Shown in pieces: positions 1 to 5,293 of a DNA stretch of 6,107 bases. This stretch comes from an uncultured Acinetobacter sp. (lineage in GTDB: Bacteria; Pseudomonadota; Gammaproteobacteria; Pseudomonadales; Moraxellaceae), in contig CAAGMP010000278.1 of NCBI GenBank assembly GCA_900771065.1, forward strand, positions 1 to 6,107, given 5' to 3'. The position numbers were made by a program, and so were the translations under genes. The notes under the pieces are model-generated. The model did not search any database, had not been told where the DNA came from, and was given only the letters and a program-made list of their open reading frames with translations. The first letter of the stretch is position 1; every line of letters starts with the position of its first letter.

Positions 1-242
1 AAACATAATGTAGCAAAATCGGTATAGGACAACCATTGTATATTTGTTGTTTGTTGGGCTAACAAATCTTTTTCGCTTTCTAGTGCGTAAACATGGGCAT
101 CATTTTTTAAGTGATGATGTTGCAATACAGCTTCACCCATTAATACAATGGCATCATTTTCCGATTTAACTTGATGTAGTTGCTCAAAATGAATAGGTGT
201 AGATAAAAAATCAGATTGAACTAAAAAAAGTGTATTTTTCAT
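1..242 (-). CDS. tusB: TusB (DsrH-like) sulfur relay subunit, 3' end cut by the window edge
   Basis: My own translation from the ATG at 242 gives 80 residues beginning MKNTLFLVQS and still open at the left edge. The stretch near the visible end, VYALESEKDL then SYTDF, matches the VYAL...DYTDF signature near the C-terminus of TusB, a protein of about 95 residues, so only some 15 residues should be missing. In the family TusB joins TusC and TusD in a hexameric complex that passes persulfide sulfur from TusA to TusE and on to MnmA, for 2-thiouridine at tRNA wobble position 34. The start lies 6 nt after the tusC stop, so the two are translationally close. GGTAAG just upstream is a modest ribosome binding site. 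The small size, the third place in a tusD-tusC-tusB order and the SYTDF motif make the assignment fairly safe. The protein is cytoplasmic. Confidence 0.8.
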   Translation of the reverse strand, partial: MKNTLFLVQSDFLSTPIHFEQLHQVKSENDAIVLMGEAVLQHHHLKNDAHVYALESEKDLLAQQTTNIQWLSYTDFATLC

Positions 243-248
243 GTGAAC

Positions 249-599
249 TTACCAATAAATAACATGATCAAATTGTTGAATAAATTCAGCATTTAAATCA
301 ACAAACTCAATTTCTTGTGTACTACCTTTGACCAAAGGATGCATTTGATTTTTTTGCTCAACATAAATAGGAGATAAATCATAAAATTCAAAGCTTTCAA
401 CCAAATTAGATGCAATTTTAAATACATAATTTTGTGCATCAAATTTTAAATTTTCATTTAATAAGCTCAGTGCAGCGTCTTTAAATAAAACTTTGACCGC
501 ACAACCAAAGGTTGCCAAAACCAAAGTTGCAGATAAACTTTCATGTACTTGTAAACTAGTCACGTTAGATTTGCTTAGAATAATAAGAACGCTTTTCAT
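249..599 (-). CDS. tusC: TusC (DsrF-like) sulfur relay subunit
   Basis: The 116-residue protein is close to the usual 119 or so of TusC. It opens with the family's short beta strand (MKSVLIILSKS), has an Ala/Leu-rich helix followed by VKVLFKDAALSLL (compare the LAVFFIADGVFQLL region of E. coli TusC), and ends in FDHVIYW, matching the family's hydrophobic C-terminus (YDVILRF in E. coli). In the family TusC is a structural partner of TusB and TusD and does not carry the relay cysteine. AGGA at 606-609, six nt before the ATG, is a good ribosome binding site. tusD ends 12 nt upstream and tusB begins 6 nt downstream, so the three should be co-transcribed. The similarity is moderate, so the call rests on gene order as well as on sequence. 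Confidence 0.85.
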   Translation of the reverse strand: MKSVLIILSKSNVTSLQVHESLSATLVLATFGCAVKVLFKDAALSLLNENLKFDAQNYVFKIASNLVESFEFYDLSPIYVEQKNQMHPLVKGSTQEIEFVDLNAEFIQQFDHVIYW

Positions 600-611
600 A
601 TTTTTTCCTAT

Positions 612-980
612 TTAAAATTGAATCAGGCGATCTGCATTTTGAACTGCATCAGCTAATTCACCTAACCCAACTAATTCAAATTGTTCGGCAAGATTATATT
701 GATCTAAATGATGACGTTTGGCATTTTCAGCATCGGTAATTCCTCGATTTAACGCCGCGCTGACACAAACAGGCAAACGTATTGCTAATTTTTGCCATTC
801 TTTGGTCAAATTACGTTGATCATCAGGTACCCATTGTAATTGGTTGGCAACCATAACCGCATCTTGATAAAAGAAAACGCGAAATGCTTGATTTTTTTGT
901 TTCAATGCTTGTGCTAAGCCTAAAGCATGCCAAGCATAAACTGATGTCGGCGGGGCAGTAATTAGTAATAAAGTACTCAT
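612..980 (-). CDS. tusD: TusD (DsrE-like) sulfurtransferase subunit
   Basis: The 122-residue protein belongs to the DsrE/TusD family. Key segments are FRVFFYQDAV then ANQLQ (residues 34-49), the active-site segment LPVCVSAALNRGI (69-81) and the C-terminal GLGELADAVQNADRLIQF. Each lines up with E. coli TusD (VFFYREGV, ANQL, NICVAAALRRGV, GLGALAEA, DRVVQF). Cys72 is the counterpart of the relay cysteine that accepts a persulfide from TusA and hands it to TusE in the 2-thiouridine pathway for Lys, Glu and Gln tRNAs. It is first in a tusD-tusC-tusB operon. The ATG at 980 fits the family N-terminus; its ribosome binding site is weak (TTGAG a few bases upstream). No odd features: catalytic residue present, full length. 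Confidence 0.93.
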   Translation of the reverse strand: MSTLLLITAPPTSVYAWHALGLAQALKQKNQAFRVFFYQDAVMVANQLQWVPDDQRNLTKEWQKLAIRLPVCVSAALNRGITDAENAKRHHLDQYNLAEQFELVGLGELADAVQNADRLIQF

Positions 981-1023
981 TTAAACTCAAGATAAAAATC
1001 AAATAAACAGTATAAATTATTTT

Positions 1024-1045
1024 AGATTCGATACGCACAGAATCT
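1024..1045. repeat. Short inverted repeat AGATTC-N10-GAATCT
   Basis: AGATTC at 1024-1029 and GAATCT at 1040-1045 are perfect reverse complements separated by 10 bases. The repeat lies just downstream of the predicted -10 of the tusDCB promoter, in its early transcribed leader. It could be a weak hairpin in that leader or a protein site. The arms are only 6 bp, so chance is possible. Confidence 0.3.
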
Positions 1046-1048
1046 TTG

Positions 1049-1076
1049 TGTATACAGTTTATCATCATAATTGCAA
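1049..1076 (-). promoter_or_regulatory. Predicted sigma70-type promoter of tusDCB
   Basis: Read on the minus strand, TTGCAA (1076-1071) serves as -35 and TATACA (1054-1049) as -10, with a 16-bp spacer. Each hexamer matches consensus at 4 of 6 positions. Transcription would begin near 1042 and leave a leader of about 60 nt before the tusD ATG. A second -10-like hexamer, TATACT (1014-1009), is nearer the gene but has no acceptable -35. The call is by eye. Confidence 0.4.
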
Positions 1077-1087
1077 CACAGATGATA
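1060..1087. promoter_or_regulatory. 28-bp centred dyad, candidate operator over the tus -35 element
   Basis: TATCATC (1060-1066) and GATGATA (1081-1087) are perfect 7-bp inverted arms. The self-complementary hexamer TTGCAA (1071-1076) sits exactly at their centre, so 10 of 14 symmetric pairs match. The arm centres are 21 bp apart, about two helical turns, which suits a dimeric regulator contacting one face of the DNA. The dyad covers the predicted -35 of tusDCB and lies in the gap shared with the divergent GalE-like gene. I cannot name the protein. Confidence 0.4.
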
Positions 1088-1142
1088 TGCGCCATTTACA
1101 AAAAAATGCCAAAATGACTTGGTAGCATACATTTTAATTTAA

Positions 1143-1175
1143 ATTATTTTTGCTTTAAAAAACTCAAACAATAAT
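1143..1175 (+). promoter_or_regulatory. Candidate PmrA-type promoter of the GalE-like gene
   Basis: ATTATT (1143-1148), five bases, then TTTAAA (1154-1159) match the HTTAAD-N5-HTTAAD pattern at 11 of 12 positions. AATAAT (1170-1175), 5 of 6 to the -10 consensus, follows after exactly 10 bp and ends 32 nt before the ATG. The eptA promoter in this window has the same 10-bp gap and a 31-nt distance to its ATG. The region is very A/T-rich, so the imperfect box alone would be weak; the shared geometry is the argument. No good conventional -35 precedes it. Confidence 0.35.
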
Positions 1176-1207
1176 TGCTAAACTTCTCATGATCAGGAGT
1201 AAAAATA

Positions 1208-2197
1208 ATGATTTTAGTAACAGGTGGCTTAGGATTTATTGGCTCACATGTGGTCTTAAATTTACTAAAACGTGGTCAAGAAGTCGTTATTATTGATAAC
1301 TTAGCAAATAGTAATTTAGATGTATTACAACGTTTAGAATATGTTTCACAATTATATATTCCATTTGTCAAAATAGATTTGCGCAATACGCCTGCTTTAA
1401 TTCGTGTTTTTGAACAATATCCAATTGATTATGTCATTCACACAGCAGGTTTTAAATCTGTTGATGAATCCATTATGAAACCATTGGAATATTATAATGA
1501 TAATTTAGGTTGTTTAATGAGCTTATTGCGTGCCATGCAACGTGTAGGCGTAAAAAAAATGATTCATTTTTCTAGTTTAGCGATTTATGGTCAATCAAGT
1601 TTATCTTTAACTGAACAAACAGCAATTAACTTTAGTTATCAAAATCCTTATATTCAATCGCATCAAATGATGGAGCAAATTTTAGCAGATACCGCTTCAA
1701 CGGATTATGATTGGCAAATCGTGAGTTTACGCCTTGGCAATGTAGCAGGAGCAGATGAAAGCGGCATTATTGGTGAAACAATCAATGCTTTTCCTAAAAA
1801 TATTATTCCAATTGCATTACAAGTTGCGGCAGCTGAACGAGAATATATTGAATTATATCAGGAAGCTAAAACAATAGATCGAACCGTAGAACGTAGTTTT
1901 GTTCATGTGACAGATGTGTGCGCTGCGGTTTTTAATGTGATGGCATGGCAGACGCAACAACAAAATCATTTTGAATATTTCGATATTGCCAATCAGGTTA
2001 GCTCAATACAAAATTTATTGCATATTATTGAAGCAGTGACAAAAAAAACAATTCAAAGAACAATATTAAAACGTGAACAAAATACAATTGATCAAATTGG
2101 TTCAGTCAGTCAAAAGGCAAAACGTATTTTATATTGGCAGCCTTTGCGTGACTTACATAAAATGATTGAGGATGAATGGCATTTTTATCAAAAATAA
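1208..2197 (+). CDS. GalE-family NAD-dependent epimerase-like protein with altered catalytic lysine
   Basis: The 329 residues align along their length with UDP-glucose 4-epimerase (extended SDR family, usual length about 338). The Rossmann glycine motif TGGLGFIGSH is at 5-14, the ribose-binding Asp30 follows strand two, and HTAGFKSVDES (78-88) and KPLEYY match GalE. The catalytic serine is present as Ser123 (FSSLAIYG) and the catalytic tyrosine as Tyr148, but YxxxK reads YIQSH, so the lysine is His152. Asn178 and Arg229 (ERSFVHV) match substrate-binding positions, whereas the late RPGD-type motif is REQN (289-292). NAD binding is therefore likely and UDP-sugar binding possible; normal 4-epimerase activity is doubtful. 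The cytoplasmic protein would act on nucleotide sugars for LPS or capsule. AGGAG at 1195-1199, 8 nt before the ATG, fixes the start. eptA follows with no terminator between. It could instead be another nucleotide-sugar epimerase or dehydratase, or a binding-only homologue. Confidence 0.8.
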   Translation: MILVTGGLGFIGSHVVLNLLKRGQEVVIIDNLANSNLDVLQRLEYVSQLYIPFVKIDLRNTPALIRVFEQYPIDYVIHTAGFKSVDESIMKPLEYYNDNLGCLMSLLRAMQRVGVKKMIHFSSLAIYGQSSLSLTEQTAINFSYQNPYIQSHQMMEQILADTASTDYDWQIVSLRLGNVAGADESGIIGETINAFPKNIIPIALQVAAAEREYIELYQEAKTIDRTVERSFVHVTDVCAAVFNVMAWQTQQQNHFEYFDIANQVSSIQNLLHIIEAVTKKTIQRTILKREQNTIDQIGSVSQKAKRILYWQPLRDLHKMIEDEWHFYQK

Positions 2198-2206
2198 CAT
2201 ATGCGA

Positions 2207-2239
2207 ATTAAGTTAATTTTAAGATTTGCGCTCTATATT
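2207..2239 (+). promoter_or_regulatory. PmrA box and -10 element of eptA
   Basis: ATTAAG (2207-2212), five bases, then TTTAAG (2218-2223) fit the PmrA-box pattern HTTAAD-N5-HTTAAD reported for Acinetobacter at all 12 positions. TATATT (2234-2239), 5 of 6 to the -10 consensus, follows after 10 bp. The -35 place is poor, as expected for an activator-dependent promoter. Initiation would fall near 2246, about 25 nt before the ATG at 2271. PmrC/EptA is the classic PmrA target, which raises confidence in a site found by eye. Confidence 0.65.
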
Positions 2240-2270
2240 TCAAAAACCATTAAATAACTTGAATTTCGCT

Positions 2271-3905
2271 ATGTTTAATTTGATAAAAAAAATATCAAAT
2301 AAATCAATTTCATTGGTTTATTTTAATTTTTTTCTAGCAATTTGGTTAGGCTTATTTCTCAATTATAGCTTTTATAAAAAATTGTATATTTTAACGCCAT
2401 ATCAAGGATTTGATGTTGTATTATTTATTGCTGCTTCAATTTTGATTGTGATTGCAGCTTATAACCTCATTTTTCAATTCATAAATTGGAAAGTAAACGC
2501 AAAATTTTTTGCCTATTTTTTAATTATTTTAGGTGGTTTTTGTGCTTATTTTGTCAATAATTTAGGTGTGGTGGTTAATTCAGATCAAGTACAAAATATT
2601 TTAGAAACAGATTTAAAAGAAAGTAAAGATTTAATGTCTGTTAGCTTAATTTTTTGGTCAGCATTTTTCGTTATTATTCCTGTTATTCTGGTTTCTTTCT
2701 TAAAAATCAAAAGAGAAACAATCAAGAAAAATTTAGTCCATAAATTAATCAGTTCATTGATTTCAATTGCATTGATTGGCGGTTTATTGTTTGTATTTTA
2801 TATTGATTATGCAGCCATTTTTCGTGAAAATCGGGATTTAAAAGGATTAGTTTCCCCACAAAATGCAATTGGTGCAACGTATTCTTATATTAAACATAAA
2901 ATGCCTGAAAAAAATGTGCCATTTCAAGCTTATGGTCGTGATGCAAAAATAGTAAATACGAAAAATCAAGCTAAAATTATGGTGTTAGTGATTGGTGAAA
3001 CAGCACGTGCACAAAGTTTTTCTTTAAATGGTTATGCGAAAAACACCAATCCAGAATTATCTCAATTAGATATTATTAATTTTAAACAAGTCAGCTCGTG
3101 TGGAACATCTACTGCCATTTCTGTGCCATGTATTTTTTCTGGGATGACGCGTGCTGATTATGAAGAAAAAATTGCGAAAAACAGAGAAAATTTACTAGAT
3201 ATTGCTCAACGTGCAGGTTACAAGGTCACTTGGATTGAAAATAATTCAGGCTGTAAAGATGTATGTAATCGAGTTGAAAATTATCAATTTCCTGAAGAAA
3301 TTAAGAAAAAATGGTGTAATGCAGAAAATGAATGTTTTGATGAAATTTTAGTTGATTCTTTAAAAGCTTATTTAAAAACTATTCCTGAAAATGATACAAC
3401 GCCTCGTTTAATTGTGTTGCATCAAATGGGAAGTCACGGACCTGCTTACTTTAAACGCGTACCTAAAGAATTTAAAAAATTCCAACCTATGTGTGATACC
3501 AATGCCATACAGGGTTGTAGTTCTGAACAATTAATTAACACTTATGACAATACTATTTTATATACCGATCACGTTTTGGCGCGCTTAATTCAAACTTTAA
3601 AAGAAAAATCAGATCGGGAAGTGGGTTTTTGGTACGTCTCTGATCACGGCGAATCGACTGGTGAGCAAGGTTTATTTTTACATTCTGCGCCGTATGCTTT
3701 TGCACCACAACAGCAAACGCATGTTCCAATGCTCATGTGGTTTTCTGATCAATGGAAACAGCAGCAACCTCAACAAATTGAATGTTTAATGCAACAGCAA
3801 AATGCAAATTTAAGTCATGATCAATTATTTCCAACTTTGTTAACAATGCTCAATATAAAAACTGAAGTTATTGATAATAAAGTAAAAATAAACTGTGTAA
3901 ATTAG
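2271..3905 (+). CDS. eptA: Lipid A phosphoethanolamine transferase (EptA/PmrC family)
   Basis: From the ATG at 2271 the protein has 544 residues, the usual length for EptA and MCR enzymes. Five hydrophobic segments (about 16-35, 46-70, 79-102, 124-144, 159-183) anchor it in the inner membrane, followed by a periplasmic sulfatase-fold domain. The zinc and catalytic residues are all present: Glu243 (IGET), nucleophile Thr281 in SCGTST, His389 (QMGSHGPAYFKR), Asp458-His459 (SDHGES) and His471. Ten periplasmic cysteines can form five disulfides (277/287, 328/332, 349/355, 408/416, 505/541). It moves phosphoethanolamine from phosphatidylethanolamine to lipid A, lowering negative charge and polymyxin binding. 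An in-frame TTG at 2226 would add 15 residues, but it lies upstream of the predicted transcription start and immediately after the PmrA box; no clear Shine-Dalgarno precedes either start. A Gln-rich patch (496-510) near the C-terminus is unusual. No pmrAB or insertion sequence is adjacent. Substrate specificity cannot be proved from sequence. Confidence 0.93.
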   Translation: MFNLIKKISNKSISLVYFNFFLAIWLGLFLNYSFYKKLYILTPYQGFDVVLFIAASILIVIAAYNLIFQFINWKVNAKFFAYFLIILGGFCAYFVNNLGVVVNSDQVQNILETDLKESKDLMSVSLIFWSAFFVIIPVILVSFLKIKRETIKKNLVHKLISSLISIALIGGLLFVFYIDYAAIFRENRDLKGLVSPQNAIGATYSYIKHKMPEKNVPFQAYGRDAKIVNTKNQAKIMVLVIGETARAQSFSLNGYAKNTNPELSQLDIINFKQVSSCGTSTAISVPCIFSGMTRADYEEKIAKNRENLLDIAQRAGYKVTWIENNSGCKDVCNRVENYQFPEEIKKKWCNAENECFDEILVDSLKAYLKTIPENDTTPRLIVLHQMGSHGPAYFKRVPKEFKKFQPMCDTNAIQGCSSEQLINTYDNTILYTDHVLARLIQTLKEKSDREVGFWYVSDHGESTGEQGLFLHSAPYAFAPQQQTHVPMLMWFSDQWKQQQPQQIECLMQQQNANLSHDQLFPTLLTMLNIKTEVIDNKVKINCVN

Positions 3906-3923
3906 AATGATTTAATCTTGACG

Positions 3924-3960
3924 AAAAAATGAGTGTATCTAATCCATACGCTCATTTTTT
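3924..3960. terminator. Intrinsic terminator after eptA
   Basis: A 15-bp stem (arms 3924-3938 and 3946-3960, one T-G wobble, 7-base loop CTAATCC) has a GAGTGTAT/ATACGCTC core flanked by six A and six T. On the plus strand the T run ends the eptA transcript 19 nt past its stop. The A run on the other side lets it work in both directions. It isolates eptA from the efflux operon, which therefore needs its own promoter. Confidence 0.88.
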
Positions 3961-3983
3961 ATAAAAAAAATATTTTATAAATT

Positions 3984-4011
3984 AAGTTTCTTAATTAGAT
4001 ATTAATAACTT
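3984..4011 (+). promoter_or_regulatory. Inverted repeat containing a second PmrA-box-like match, upstream of the RND operon
   Basis: Within the 148 nt between eptA and the adaptor gene, AAGTT (3984-3988) and TTAAT (3991-3995) are mirrored by ATTAA (4001-4005) and AACTT (4007-4011), an imperfect dyad around TAGAT. The same stretch holds CTTAAT (3990-3995), N5, ATTAAT (4001-4006), a full HTTAAD-N5-HTTAAD match. The 10-bp-spaced position holds TAGCCT, a poor -10; GATACA (4023-4028) is 16 bp away. It is therefore either a PmrA-type site with different geometry or an operator for another regulator. Confidence 0.35.
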
Positions 4012-4040
4012 GATTTTAGCCTGATACAGAAATTTTTTTT

Positions 4041-4045
4041 GAGGG
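4041..4045 (+). promoter_or_regulatory. Ribosome binding site choosing the GTG start of the RND adaptor
   Basis: GAGGG lies 8 nt before the GTG at 4054, an ideal distance. The alternative in-frame starts, TTG at 4039 and GTG at 4045, overlap or precede this motif and have only a T run upstream (4033-4040). A second GAGG (4047-4050) is too near to the GTG to serve well. Confidence 0.65.
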
Positions 4046-4053
4046 TGAGGTCA

Positions 4054-5289
4054 GTGGGTCAAAACGTAAATCTCCTGAGCAATAAAAAACGATTATTAGC
4101 GATTGGCACCTTAATCATATTAATCATGATAATTTGGTTGGGTAGTAGCTTATTATTATCGAATAAAGATAAAACAGCAGCCGTGCAAGAAACAGATGCT
4201 ACAAGGAATAATGAAACGATAACCACCGATGCTTCAGGTAATCAAATTTTAATTTCTCCGCAACAAATGAAACAAGTCGGAATTTCGTTACAAAATTTAG
4301 GTCAGCCAAGTACCAATGTTCAAGCCAGCTTGACTTTGCAAGGTCAAGCACAGTGGTCACCCGAAAGTAAAGTGGTATTGACCAGCCCTGTTGCAGGAAT
4401 AGTACAACAGGTTTTAGTACAACCTTTATCTGAGATTACGCGAAATAACAATATATTGACCATCAGCAGTCCAGATTTAATTCAAATTCAAAACGAAATC
4501 TTACAAATTCAGGCACAGCTGCAATTGGCTCAGCAAAGTTTAATCCGTGAACGTAAACTATTTGATGAAGGCATTATTGCTGAAAAACGTGTGCAAGAAA
4601 TACAAAATCAAGTACAGCGTTTAAATATTGAGCTAAATGCCAAACAACGGATGTTGCAATTTATGGGGGGAAATAATGCGAATCAGCTAAACCCGATGGT
4701 TTCGGTAAAAAGTCCTGCCAATGGTCAAATAGAAAGTTTACAAGTTTCTACAGGTCAATATGTTGAAATTGGGGCAGTACTTGGTCAGTTGGTGAACAGT
4801 GATCTACCTTTACAATTGAATTTACAAGCAAATTTGACAGACAGTCAATATATTCGTGTTGGCGATCAAGTTAAAATTGAAGGCTGTGAAATAACGGGAC
4901 AAGTACAAAAAATTGCACCTGCATTAGCAAGTAATACACAAACTCAAAATATTATTGTGCAAATGAAAGCACAAAATCCTTGTCTTCATGTACAACAATT
5001 TGTTAAAGCCAAATTACAAAGCCATTACCCAACAACAGATGCTGTATGGACAGTACCCAGTACTGCGTTAACTTTAAAAGACGGTAAACATATTATTTTC
5101 GTAAAAAATCAAAGGGGTTTTGTTGCTGTCATTGTGGATGTTGTCGGGGAAAATCAACAACAAAGCTATATCAAGTCAAGTGCTTTAAAGCCAGAGATGC
5201 AAATAGCAACGCAAGGTGTTGAACGTTTAAAGGCTGTTTGGTTAGGTTTTGGTGCAGAACAAGTACCAACAGCTGAACAGCGAGGTTAA
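4054..5289 (+). CDS. RND efflux periplasmic adaptor subunit (HlyD/CzcB-like membrane fusion protein)
   Basis: From GTG 4054 the protein has 411 residues. After a short Lys/Arg-containing N-terminus, residues 14-35 form a hydrophobic signal anchor with no lipobox cysteine, so it is probably inner-membrane tethered. The adaptor domains follow in order: first lipoyl half (about 105-125, VVLTSPVAGIVQQVLVQPLS), alpha-helical hairpin (about 140-200, Gln-rich, with FDEGIIAEKRVQEIQNQ), second lipoyl half (215-245, VKSPANGQIESLQVSTGQYV), beta barrel (250-320) and membrane-proximal domain (330-395). In the family this links an RND pump to an outer-membrane channel. The pump gene follows after 4 nt and is CzcA/CusA-like, so metal-ion export is the likely role, but I see no His- or Met-rich metal site. 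Two cysteines, 278 and 310, lie in the beta barrel and could form a disulfide. No outer-membrane factor gene precedes it. Substrate unknown. Confidence 0.85.
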   Translation: MGQNVNLLSNKKRLLAIGTLIILIMIIWLGSSLLLSNKDKTAAVQETDATRNNETITTDASGNQILISPQQMKQVGISLQNLGQPSTNVQASLTLQGQAQWSPESKVVLTSPVAGIVQQVLVQPLSEITRNNNILTISSPDLIQIQNEILQIQAQLQLAQQSLIRERKLFDEGIIAEKRVQEIQNQVQRLNIELNAKQRMLQFMGGNNANQLNPMVSVKSPANGQIESLQVSTGQYVEIGAVLGQLVNSDLPLQLNLQANLTDSQYIRVGDQVKIEGCEITGQVQKIAPALASNTQTQNIIVQMKAQNPCLHVQQFVKAKLQSHYPTTDAVWTVPSTALTLKDGKHIIFVKNQRGFVAVIVDVVGENQQQSYIKSSALKPEMQIATQGVERLKAVWLGFGAEQVPTAEQRG

Positions 5290-5293
5290 GCAC

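Noticed and set aside
823..1095. Minus-strand ORF of 90 residues
   Set aside because: It overlaps tusD in another frame and crosses the divergent promoter region; its translation is low-complexity and matches no family I know.
2226..2270. N-terminal extension of EptA from a TTG start
   Set aside because: The TTG follows the PmrA box by 2 bases, precedes the predicted transcription start and adds 15 residues not expected before TM1.
2271..3905. Mobile mcr-type colistin resistance gene
   Set aside because: The catalytic domain resembles MCR because both belong to one family, but no insertion sequence, flanking repeat or compositional break is visible, so it reads as a chromosomal eptA.
3961..3980. 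A/T palindrome-like run after the terminator as an origin or attachment site
   Set aside because: It is simple A/T sequence of the kind common in low-GC intergenic DNA, with no iterons, DnaA boxes or duplicated core.
4039..4053. Longer RND adaptor from TTG 4039 or GTG 4045
   Set aside because: Both overlap or precede the GAGGG ribosome binding site; GTG 4054 has the right spacing.
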